Shown here piece by piece: positions 1-7,398 of a stretch of 64,000 bases of DNA. Under the pieces are notes generated by a model that did no database searches, was not told the origin of the DNA, and was given only the letters and a program-made list of their open reading frames with translations. A program made the position numbers and the translations under genes. Position 1 is the first letter of the stretch, and each line of letters starts with the position of its first letter. This stretch comes from Luteimonas cucumeris (GTDB lineage Bacteria > Pseudomonadota > Gammaproteobacteria > Xanthomonadales > Xanthomonadaceae): NCBI RefSeq assembly GCF_007830035.1, contig NZ_VLKN01000002.1, positions 513,906 through 577,905 on the forward strand, given 5' to 3'.

Positions 1-117
1 CACCAGGTGCATGCCGGCCACGAAGGCCTGCACGGTGCCGATGACGACGATGAGGTAGGCCATCATGTCGATGATGACGATGGTCGGTTCGGTAACGGCA
101 ATCAGCCACTCTTTCAT
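1..117 (-). CDS. DUF1622-like small membrane protein, C-terminus cut by window edge
   Basis: The reading frame starts at an ATG (117-115) preceded by a strong AGGAGGGAGG ribosome site and runs out of the window after 39 codons. The visible part begins MKEWLIAVTEPTIVIIDMMA and contains one long hydrophobic helix. The pattern of a short acidic start followed by an I/V-rich helix with an IGTVQAF-type motif resembles DUF1622 membrane proteins, whose function is unknown. It lies about 95 bp downstream of the FGE gene on the same strand, so it may be the last gene of the sulfatase cluster. Only the N-terminus is seen, so the family call is tentative; an unrelated small membrane protein is the alternative. 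Confidence 0.5.
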   Translation of the reverse strand, partial: MKEWLIAVTEPTIVIIDMMAYLIVVIGTVQAFVAGMHLV

Positions 118-212
118 GGGTAGCCTCCCTCCTGCATGTCGGTGGCGATCGCGGGACCAACTCCCGCACCCCCCTCGCCTGTTTTATCGTCCCGCCTCTT
201 TTGCAGCCGTTC

Positions 213-1217
213 CTACAACCGCACGATGCACCTGAAACCGAGATGGCAGGTGGAGGTATCGATCGGCTGCGCCATGCGCGCGGCGGGGCGATAGCGCCGG
301 CAATAGTTCGGTGCGCACAGGTGCGAACCGCCCTTCATGACGCGCCGTGGAATCTTCACCTGCGGGTTGCGCGGATCGTGACTGGTCTCGGCCGTGCCGC
401 CGCGCGGATTCTCCAGCGTGCAGCACGAGTGCTGCTGGATCTGGCTGTGGTCCTGATACCAGTCGGTAGTCCACTCCCAGACATTGCCGGCCATGTCGTG
501 CAGTCCATAGCCATTTGCGGGAAACGAACCAACCGGCGCCGTCCATTGATGGCCATCTTCCTGCAGGTTCTGCCAGGGGAATTCGCCCTGCCAGGTATTG
601 GCCATCCAGCGTCCTTCCGGATTGAGCTCGTCACCCCAGCTGAACTCGGCGCCTGCCAGCCCGCCGCGCGCGGCGAACTCCCATTCCGCTTCGGTCGGCA
701 ACGCCTTGCCGGCCCAGGCCGCATACGCCTCGGCATCTTCATAGGCGACGTGCACCACCGGATGGTCGTCCATTCCGTCGATCGAGGTGTCGGGACCACG
801 CGGATGGCGCCAGTCGGCACCCTGCACGTAGTGCCACCAGTTGTAGTGGTTGCGCAGGTCGACCCGACCCGGCGGCGCCACGAACACCACCGAGGAAGGT
901 GCCAGCATCGCCGGATCGGCACCGGGATAGTCCGCGGCATCGGCCGGCTTCTCGGCGAGCGTGACGTGCCCGGTGGCGGCGACGAAACGTGCGAAATCGC
1001 GGTTGGTGACCACATGCCGATCCATCCAGAAGGCGCCGACGCTGACCTTGTGCGCGGGCTTCTCCTCGGGATAGTGATCGTTGGAACCCATCATGAAGTC
1101 GCCGCCGGGAATATGGACCATGTTCTCCGGTGCGACCTGTATTGGCGCCTCCCTGTTCATCGATATCTGCCCGGTATCATGAAGTGTTCCCATACTACGC
1201 GCGCCTGCATCGCGCAT
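213..1217 (-). CDS. Formylglycine-generating enzyme (SUMF1/FGE family)
   Basis: FGE oxidises the active-site cysteine of sulfatases to formylglycine. The protein is about 334 residues. It carries the family landmarks IPGGDFMMGS near the N-terminus, LPTEAEWEFAARGG in the middle, GNVWEWTTDW, and near the C-terminus GGSHLCAPNYCRRYRPAAR. The two cysteines of that last motif (roughly 301 and 306) have the Cx4C spacing of the catalytic pair in human FGE, and a GFR motif closes the protein, so it should be active. No signal peptide is visible, which suits a cytoplasmic enzyme acting on unfolded substrate. The ATG at 1217 follows the HAD stop by 2 nt; an ATG at 1160 is the alternative start. Its likely substrate is the sulfatase two genes upstream, whose cysteine motif is intact. 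Confidence 0.92.
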   Translation of the reverse strand: MRDAGARSMGTLHDTGQISMNREAPIQVAPENMVHIPGGDFMMGSNDHYPEEKPAHKVSVGAFWMDRHVVTNRDFARFVAATGHVTLAEKPADAADYPGADPAMLAPSSVVFVAPPGRVDLRNHYNWWHYVQGADWRHPRGPDTSIDGMDDHPVVHVAYEDAEAYAAWAGKALPTEAEWEFAARGGLAGAEFSWGDELNPEGRWMANTWQGEFPWQNLQEDGHQWTAPVGSFPANGYGLHDMAGNVWEWTTDWYQDHSQIQQHSCCTLENPRGGTAETSHDPRNPQVKIPRRVMKGGSHLCAPNYCRRYRPAARMAQPIDTSTCHLGFRCIVRL

Positions 1218-1219
1218 CG

Positions 1220-2152
1220 TCAATCGACGAAAACCTGCGCCCAGTCGTCCTTGACGCTGGCCACGATCCAGCCCTGCGCACGCGCCTCGGCCAGCACCTT
1301 CTCGGCACCGGCGGTGTAGGCGATTTCACGTGCTTCGTCATCGTGGTTCACCAGCAGCGCCAACGAGGGGCCAACGCCCTGCGTGGCGAACTGCATCATC
1401 TGCAGGTCACCGTTGGAGTTGCCCGCGACGAAGACCGGGCGCGCGCCGATCCTCCCCCAGATCTGCACCACCTTGGCCGGACCGTCGTTGAACAATTCGA
1501 GCTTTTCGGAATGTTGCAGCGCGATGCGTCCGTCGGTCTCCCGGTACTCGAGCGCGACCGTGGTGCCGACCACACGGTCGGGCGGGATGCCGTAGAGCTC
1601 GCGCGTCACCGGCCGCATGAAATCGCGTCCGCCACCGGAGACGATGAAGCTGGTGAAGCCATTGTCTTCCAGGTACTGCAGTAGCTCGCGCATGGGTGCG
1701 TAAGCGGTCTTCAGGTTGGGGCGCCTGAGTGCCGAATTGTGCGAGTTGCGCAGGAAGGCATCGGCTTTCGCCGCGAAATCCTCTACGTCGTCGCCGGCAT
1801 AGGCCGACAGCAGGCCCGCCGCCATCAGCTTCAGGTCGCTGTCGTCACCATCGTAATGCTTGGTGATGGCGTCACCCAGCCATGCGTGGTTGCCTTCCGC
1901 CACCGCCTTCCATGGCTGTTTCTCGGCAAGCGACGGATCGGCCTTGACCTGCTCGGCGATCTTCCCGAACAGGAAACCGGCCTGGATCGGAAACGGCTTC
2001 TCGCACCAGAGCGTGCCGTCGTTGTCGAACACGGCGATCCGTCCGGCGGGCGGCACGAAGTCCGGGCCGCCCTCTTTCGTCGTGCGCGCGACGAAATCGA
2101 GGATGGCCGATTTCGTCGTGCCGGTGTTCCAGGAAGGCAACGCTTCCGTCAT
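1220..2152 (-). CDS. HAD-superfamily hydrolase (phosphatase-like)
   Basis: A 310-residue haloacid dehalogenase family protein. Motif I is AVFDNDGTLW (nucleophile Asp43, acid/base Asp45). Motif II is the serine in SFIVSGGGRDF, and motif IV is VAGNSNGDLQMM. A large cap region sits between motifs I and II, as in the SerB-like C1 group. It probably hydrolyses a small phosphate monoester, but the substrate cannot be read from the sequence. The ATG has a GGAG site 5-6 nt upstream. It sits between the sulfatase (57 bp upstream) and the FGE gene (adjacent stop and start), so the three are almost certainly co-transcribed. There is no signal peptide, so a cytoplasmic location is inferred. Confidence 0.85.
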   Translation of the reverse strand: MTEALPSWNTGTTKSAILDFVARTTKEGGPDFVPPAGRIAVFDNDGTLWCEKPFPIQAGFLFGKIAEQVKADPSLAEKQPWKAVAEGNHAWLGDAITKHYDGDDSDLKLMAAGLLSAYAGDDVEDFAAKADAFLRNSHNSALRRPNLKTAYAPMRELLQYLEDNGFTSFIVSGGGRDFMRPVTRELYGIPPDRVVGTTVALEYRETDGRIALQHSEKLELFNDGPAKVVQIWGRIGARPVFVAGNSNGDLQMMQFATQGVGPSLALLVNHDDEAREIAYTAGAEKVLAEARAQGWIVASVKDDWAQVFVD

Positions 2153-2209
2153 GATGACTCCTGTGTCTGCGAAAAAGCCGGGCGCAGGAATGCCGCCCGG
2201 CTGCCATGC

Positions 2210-3799
2210 TCAACTGGAACCGTGGACCTGCTCCATCTTCTGCTTCGCCTGCTCGATGGTGAAAGAACCAGGCAGTTGCGCCGGCGGAAATTCCACGAAC
2301 GTCTCCAGGAACTTCGCCGCCGCCGCCTGCGCGCCGTAGACCCAGAATGCGTTGTGGAACATCCAGTCCCAGTACGTGTTCGAGGTCTGGTCCGCACGTT
2401 CGTAAGGATCGGTGCGCAGGTTGAATATCTTGGGCACGCGCAGCGTCGTGAACGGTTCCGCCCACACCTGCAAGGTGCCGCGGCAACGCTGTTCCCTGAA
2501 CACGATCTTCCAGTTCATCCAGCGGATGCCGAGCAGGTCGCCGTCGTCGCTGAAGTAGAAGAACCATTTGCGCGGTCCTTCCTTCTCCTGGCCGGTCAGG
2601 TACGGCAGGAAGTTGAAGCCGTCGATGTGGTTCTTGTACTTGCGACCGTTGACGGTGGTGCCCTTCTTGAGGCGGTCCATGCAGGTCGTGTCGCCGGCCG
2701 CGGCCAGCAGGGTCGGCAACCAGTCATGGTGCTGAATGATCTCGTTGGAAATCACGCCGGCGGGAATCCTGCCTGGCCAGCGCACCATTTCCGGAATGCG
2801 GAACGCGCCCTCCCAGTTGGTGTTCTTCTCGCTGCGGAACGGTGTCATGCCGCCATCGGGCCAGGTGTTCATGTGCGGGCCGTTGTCGGTCGAGTAGACG
2901 ACGATCGTGTCCTCGGCCAGGCCCATTGCGTCGAGCAGGTCGAGCATCTGGCCGACGTTCTTGTCGTGGTCGACCATCGTGTCGTGGTACGGCGACTGGT
3001 GCGGGCCCGCCTGTCCGAGGCTCTTCTTCTTGGTATGGGTGAAAGCATGCATGTGGGTGGTGTTGAGCCATACGAAGAACGGCTTGCCGGCCTTGTCCTG
3101 GCGCTTGATGAAATCGGTCGCGGCGGCAACGAACTCGTCGTCGCAGGTTTCCATGCGCTTCGCGGTCAGCGGGCCGGTGTCCTCTATCTTCTGCTTGCCG
3201 ACCTTGCCCCAGCGCGGATGCGTCGTCTTGTCGTCCTTGTCGGTGGCCCAGCTGTGGATCACGCCGCGTGGCCCGAACTGTTCGCGGTAGCGCGGATCCT
3301 TCGGGTAGCCGTACATCTCCGGCTCTTCCTCGGCGTTGAGGTGGTAGAGGTTGCCGAAGAACTCGTCGAACCCGTGCAGCGTCGGCAGGTGCTTGTTGAG
3401 GTCGCCGAGGTGGTTCTTGCCGAACTGTCCGGTCGCGTAGCCCTGGTCTTTCAGCAGCGAGGCGATGGTGACGATCGAATCGACCATGCCCTGCGGCGCC
3501 CCAGGGATGCCCACTTTGGACAGGCCGGTACGGTGCACGCTCTGGCCGGTGATGAACGACGATCGACCGGCGGTGCAACTCTGCTCTCCATAGCTGTCGG
3601 TGAACAGCACGCCTTCCCGGGCAATGCGGTCGATATTCGGGGTTTGGTAACCCATCAGGCCATGCGTATAGCAGCTGAGATTGGCGATGCCGATGTCGTC
3701 CCCCCAGATGACAAGGATGTTCGGTCGCTGGCTGCCTGCTTTTGCCTTCGAGGGTTTCGGGGGTGGGGCGGCTTTTGCCTTCGTTTTTGCCGTTGCCAT
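2210..3799 (-). CDS. Arylsulfatase-family sulfatase with Cys-type maturation motif
   Basis: A 529-residue alkaline-phosphatase-fold sulfatase. RPNILVIWGDDIG gives the Asp-Asp metal ligands (34-35). SCTAGR places the nucleophile precursor at Cys75 in a C-x-A-x-R motif. YSTDNGPH supplies further metal ligands. Cys-type sulfatases need FGE, and a complete FGE gene lies two genes downstream. The N-terminus is a 25-residue Lys/Ala/Pro-rich tail with no hydrophobic core, so no Sec or Tat signal is evident; this is unusual because many sulfatases are exported. The start has an AGGAG site at good spacing. The substrate is unknown: it could be an organic sulfate ester, and a phosphonate ester hydrolase role is less likely given the motif. 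Confidence 0.92.
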   Translation of the reverse strand: MATAKTKAKAAPPPKPSKAKAGSQRPNILVIWGDDIGIANLSCYTHGLMGYQTPNIDRIAREGVLFTDSYGEQSCTAGRSSFITGQSVHRTGLSKVGIPGAPQGMVDSIVTIASLLKDQGYATGQFGKNHLGDLNKHLPTLHGFDEFFGNLYHLNAEEEPEMYGYPKDPRYREQFGPRGVIHSWATDKDDKTTHPRWGKVGKQKIEDTGPLTAKRMETCDDEFVAAATDFIKRQDKAGKPFFVWLNTTHMHAFTHTKKKSLGQAGPHQSPYHDTMVDHDKNVGQMLDLLDAMGLAEDTIVVYSTDNGPHMNTWPDGGMTPFRSEKNTNWEGAFRIPEMVRWPGRIPAGVISNEIIQHHDWLPTLLAAAGDTTCMDRLKKGTTVNGRKYKNHIDGFNFLPYLTGQEKEGPRKWFFYFSDDGDLLGIRWMNWKIVFREQRCRGTLQVWAEPFTTLRVPKIFNLRTDPYERADQTSNTYWDWMFHNAFWVYGAQAAAAKFLETFVEFPPAQLPGSFTIEQAKQKMEQVHGSS

Positions 3800-3907
3800 C
3801 TGTTGCTCCTGCTTCGCTCAGGGTAGGAGGGATATTTCGTCACTGCGAACGTGACGGAATGGCTTGCTGCGGCTTTGTCAGGTTGATTTCGTCTCCGGAT
3901 GCCGGGA

Positions 3908-4681
3908 CTAGCCCAGCGTTCCGGCGTTGAATGCCATGCTGGCGATCGCCAGCAGGCCAAGCACCCACAACAACGTCGCGGTGATGAGGGTCAGCGAAAC
4001 CGGGTAGGCGCTTTCGCCGTGGATGAACTTGTCCTTGGTCATGGCGGTACGTTCCTTGCGCAGGCCGACCATGAAATTGATGTGATACACGATGCCCAGC
4101 GTGAGCATGAAGATGCCCAGCGCCACCAGCGCGATGCCGAAATTGCGCGGTGCATGGCTGCCTTCGGCCAGCAGGCTGGATGATTTCAGGTGCGCGAAGA
4201 ACTGGAAGATGGTGAAACCGAAGCCGATCAGCGACAGCGACGTGCGCACGATCGACATCAGCGTGCGCTCCGCGCTCAGGCGCGTACGCTGGAACGACAT
4301 GCCGGTGCGCCGCATCGACATCTCGGTGCGGCCGGTGGACATCTGCGTGCGCTGCTCGGACAGCTCTGTCCGGTGATCGGACAGGTCGGTGCGGTGTTTC
4401 GACAGGTCGGTGCGGTATTCGGACAAACCAGTGCGGTGGGTCGACAGGTCGGTGCGGAATTCCGACAGTGAGGTCCTGTGTTCGGACAGGCCGGTGCGGT
4501 GGTTCGACAAGCCAGTGCGATACGCCGAATAGATCGTCGCGGCGTCCTCGTCGGCGTGGTCGGGCTGGGGAATCGGCGGCACCGGCGTGACTTCGGTGTG
4601 CGGTGGCCTGACAGGAAGTGGCGTGGCAGGCTCTGCGAGGCGTTCGGGACGATCGGGCAACTTGTCGTTCTTTTCCATCAC
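3908..4681 (-). CDS. DUF202 membrane protein with 14-copy heptad array
   Basis: The protein is 257 residues if the GTG at 4681 is the start, or 256 from the ATG at 4678; a GAGGAG site suits the GTG slightly better. Residues 1-53 are acidic and Pro-rich. Residues 54-151 are fourteen tandem heptads of the form x-R-T-x-(L/M)-S-x, for example HRTGLSE and HRTDLSD. The last heptads run directly into ERTLMSIVRTSLSL and the first transmembrane helix, which is the conserved opening of DUF202. Two further helices follow (about 182-204 and 228-250). DUF202 proteins are small membrane proteins of unknown role. The gene is 109 bp upstream of the sulfatase on the same strand. Confidence 0.8.
   Translation of the reverse strand: MMEKNDKLPDRPERLAEPATPLPVRPPHTEVTPVPPIPQPDHADEDAATIYSAYRTGLSNHRTGLSEHRTSLSEFRTDLSTHRTGLSEYRTDLSKHRTDLSDHRTELSEQRTQMSTGRTEMSMRRTGMSFQRTRLSAERTLMSIVRTSLSLIGFGFTIFQFFAHLKSSSLLAEGSHAPRNFGIALVALGIFMLTLGIVYHINFMVGLRKERTAMTKDKFIHGESAYPVSLTLITATLLWVLGLLAIASMAFNAGTLG
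4229..4522 (-). repeat. 21-bp tandem coding repeat, 14 units
   Basis: In-frame 21-bp units encode the R-T-x-L-S heptads of the DUF202 protein. The DNA copies are diverged but clearly related; GGTCGACAGGTCGGTGCGG-like stretches recur on the plus strand. The units nearest the N-terminus are the most alike (L at position 5, H or Y at position 1), and those nearest the membrane drift to M and variable residues. This suggests expansion outward from an ancestral DUF202 helix. Confidence 0.85.
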
Positions 4682-4698
4682 CAGACGGGCTCCTCAAC

Positions 4699-5175
4699 TC
4701 AGTTCGTTTTCTGCTTGCGGCCGAGCCACCATTTCGCGACGCGCGCCACCGGTCCACGCAACAGCAGGTACGGCACGAACGCCAGCAGCAGCACGATCAC
4801 CAATGCTTCGCTCGGATAGAACGGGAATTCCTGCCGGCCCTGCGAATACATCTTGTATTGGTAGATCACGTCCATGATCACGCCGAGCACCAGTATCCGC
4901 GCCACGGCGCTGAAGCCTTCGCGCCAGGCCGCACGGCGACCGGCTGTATCGCTATGGGCAATCGTCCAGAAATAAGGCGTGCGGCCTGTCTTGGCGTCCT
5001 TGATGCCATCACGCAGGGCCATCAGGAACGCCATGATCGGTTGCAGGAAAAACCGGAACGTCATTGGTCCGTCGGACCTCGCGATGAGGTCGGACCAGAA
5101 GCGATGCATCATTTCCAAGAACGCATCCATACCGAATCCCGCCTGTGGGTCGTTCGACCCCGGTACTGCGTTCAC
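4699..5175 (-). CDS. Conserved membrane protein of unknown function
   Basis: A 158-residue protein with three predicted membrane segments: MTFRFFLQPIMAFLMAL, ARILVLGVIMDVIY and ALVIVLLLAFVPYLLL. The loop between the first two carries RDGIKDAKTGRTPYFW. The C-terminus LLRGPVARVAKWW is basic and cytoplasmic by the positive-inside rule. An internal ATG (residue 16, near 5130) could be the true start. It ends 18 bp before the DUF202 gene and is the first gene of the minus-strand run that continues to the left edge. No enzymatic motif is seen; a structural or regulatory membrane role is the most that can be said. Confidence 0.7.
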   Translation of the reverse strand: MNAVPGSNDPQAGFGMDAFLEMMHRFWSDLIARSDGPMTFRFFLQPIMAFLMALRDGIKDAKTGRTPYFWTIAHSDTAGRRAAWREGFSAVARILVLGVIMDVIYQYKMYSQGRQEFPFYPSEALVIVLLLAFVPYLLLRGPVARVAKWWLGRKQKTN

Positions 5176-5394
5176 GGCACGTTGACCTGAACGCCAATCG
5201 CTCGACGCAGGCGGCCATTAATCGCATATCGAGCCGTGAATTATTGGTGAAATTCACATTTCAGCGACACCGCCATCATCACTGTTGTCGGCATTGCGCC
5301 CTGCGGTTCCGCAGCCGCTGCATCGCCTCATGTTCGCCGCCGCACGTTGCACGCGCATGCACATCACGAGGAATTAGTTCCAGGGGAAATGGAC

Positions 5395-5805
5395 ATGGAA
5401 AAGTGGCGCCGGCGTCGCTTGAAAACGTTCGGGTTCTGGGCGATGTACCTGGCCAGCCTGGCAGCAGTGGCAGCGGGGCCAGCCGCGGTCGGTGCGCGCC
5501 CCTTTCCGCGACAGTTCACCTCCGGCGGCACTGCGCTCACCCTCTACCAGCCGCAATTGGATAGTTGGCGGGGCACGCAACTCGAGGGCCGCTTCGCGAT
5601 GTCGGTCAAGACAGGCACGCATGCCGGTGCCGACGGCAAGGCGGTCGATAAGCTGACCACACCGCCGGATTCGCTGAAGCAGGTACTGGCCGTGGGACGG
5701 TGCACGTACGCACCCATCCCACCGAACTGATCGCCATCGACGGCGATCCGCAATTCGCGGCAATGGCGGGCGCGCAGCTGATCTATGTCACCAACATCGG
5801 TACGT
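5395..5805 (+). pseudogene. Remnant of a secreted protein, frameshifted and truncated
   Basis: The frame starting at 5395 (AGGGGA site 7 nt upstream; an ATG at 5389 is also possible) encodes a basic stretch, a hydrophobic segment and then RPFPRQFTSGGTALTLYQPQ. It stops at 5730. From about 5700 a second frame reads HVRTHPTELIAIDGDPQFAA and then AGAQLIYVTNIGT before losing resemblance to a protein. The two parts look like the N-terminal and a middle segment of one larger secreted protein with an internal deletion and a frameshift near 5695; the rest has been lost. From memory the family has been labelled a carbohydrate-binding V/XII type protein, but this label is uncertain. It lies directly upstream of the first DUF1254 gene. 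Confidence 0.5.
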
Positions 5806-5888
5806 TCGCTCTTCTTCCGGCCCACGAAACGGTGCTGGTTCGCAAGCACCCCATCCCATCCTCACTGTCATGCCGACGAGGTAACACC

Positions 5889-7328
5889 ATGAATCGACAT
5901 CTCCCCGCTGTTGCCGCTGCCGCGCTGGCATTGCTCCTGACAAGCTGCCAACGCACACCGGAGCCGACCGACACAGCCTCCAAACCCGCGGACGACGCCG
6001 CTTCGGTCAGTGCCGAAGAGACGCGCGCGATCGCCAGGGAAGCCTATATCTGGGGCTTCCCGATGGTGGAAAGCTACAAGACTCTGCATGCGCAGGCGCT
6101 GCAGCCGGGCGGACCGGACTTCCATGCACCGCTCAATGCGATCGGCAACGTGGCCAATGTCGCCACGCCAGAAGACAAGGCCATCATCACACCCAACTCC
6201 GACACGCCATACTCTTTCCTGTGGCTGGATCTGCGCGCCGAGCCGCAGGTGCTGTCGATACCGGCGATCGATCCCAAGCGTTACTTCTCGATCCAGCTCA
6301 TCGACATGTACACGCACAATTTCGCCTACATCAATGCCGCGACTACCCACGGCAACGTCGGTACATACCTGGTGGCGGGGCCGGACTGGAAGGGTGAGAC
6401 GCCCAATGGCGTGGACAAGGTGCTGCGCTCGGAGACGCAGTTCGCCTACGCGCTGTATCGCACCCAGCTGATCCGCCCAGACGATATCGACAACGTCCGG
6501 GAACTGCAGGCCCAGTACGAGGTGCAGCCGTTGAGTTCGTTCCTGGGCACACAGCCACCGCCCGCGGCCCCGACCATCGAATTTCCGGACTACGATGCGA
6601 AGACCGCCAACGAACTGGGCTTCTTTTCCTACCTGAACTTCCTGCTGCAGTTCACTCCCACCCATCCGAGTGAAGTCGAACTGCGCGAGCGTTTTTCGAA
6701 GATCGGCATCGCTCCGGGCAAGCCGTTCGACGAGGCATCGCTGTCGTCCGAGACCAGGCAGGCATTGCTGGATGGCATTGCCGATGCCAACCAGGAGCTG
6801 GAAACGTTCCAGAAGAACAAGATCAACACCCATGAAGTCAGCAGCGCCGACATGTTCGGATCGCGTGATTCCCTGAAAAACAACTATCTCTACCGCTTCG
6901 CCGGCGCCAAGCTGGGCATCTACGGCAACTCCGGGTCCGAAGCCGATTACCAGAGCTATTTCGTCGATGCACAGGGTCAACCCCTGGATGGCTCCAGGCA
7001 CAGCTACACGCTGACCTTCGCCAAGGACCAGTTGCCCCCCACCCATGCGTTCTGGTCGATCACGATGTACGACGGGAAAAGCAAACTGCTGGTCGACAAT
7101 CCGCTCGATCGCTACTTGATCAACTCGCCGATGCTGCCGAACCTGAAGCTGGACGCTGATGGCGGGCTGACGCTGTATCTGCAGCATGCATCTCCCGGCA
7201 AGGACAAGGAAAGCAACTGGCTACCGGCACCAGACGGACCGTTCTACGCGATCCTGCGCAACTACAGCCCTGCCGGCGCTGTGGTGGATCGCAGTTGGAA
7301 AAGCCCTGGCCTACAGAAAACAAACTGA
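5889..7328 (+). CDS. DUF1254/DUF1214 protein, predicted lipoprotein
   Basis: The 479-residue protein begins MNRHLPAVAAAALALLLTSC, a lipoprotein signal with an L-T-S-C lipobox, so it should be anchored in a periplasm-facing membrane leaflet. The DUF1254 domain covers roughly residues 40-190 (AYIWGFPMVESYKTLH, TPNSDTPYSFLWLDLRAEP). The DUF1214 domain lies near the C-terminus (LPPTHAFWSITMYD, NPLDRYLINSPML, ESNWLPAPDGPF). The start is chosen at 5889 because of the signal peptide and a GAGG site about 8 nt upstream. The family function is unknown. A close paralogue follows 70 bp downstream, so the two are probably co-transcribed. Confidence 0.88.
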   Translation: MNRHLPAVAAAALALLLTSCQRTPEPTDTASKPADDAASVSAEETRAIAREAYIWGFPMVESYKTLHAQALQPGGPDFHAPLNAIGNVANVATPEDKAIITPNSDTPYSFLWLDLRAEPQVLSIPAIDPKRYFSIQLIDMYTHNFAYINAATTHGNVGTYLVAGPDWKGETPNGVDKVLRSETQFAYALYRTQLIRPDDIDNVRELQAQYEVQPLSSFLGTQPPPAAPTIEFPDYDAKTANELGFFSYLNFLLQFTPTHPSEVELRERFSKIGIAPGKPFDEASLSSETRQALLDGIADANQELETFQKNKINTHEVSSADMFGSRDSLKNNYLYRFAGAKLGIYGNSGSEADYQSYFVDAQGQPLDGSRHSYTLTFAKDQLPPTHAFWSITMYDGKSKLLVDNPLDRYLINSPMLPNLKLDADGGLTLYLQHASPGKDKESNWLPAPDGPFYAILRNYSPAGAVVDRSWKSPGLQKTN

Positions 7329-7398
7329 TTGCGCTCCCGATGCGCGCCGCGCCTTTTCGGGCGATGACCCACGCCCTCCCCGCCTTGGAGATATCGCA

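Noticed and set aside
1739-3826. Long plus-strand frame opposite the sulfatase and HAD genes
   Set aside because: Low-complexity Arg/Val-rich translation with no domain; the minus strand carries intact catalytic motifs throughout.
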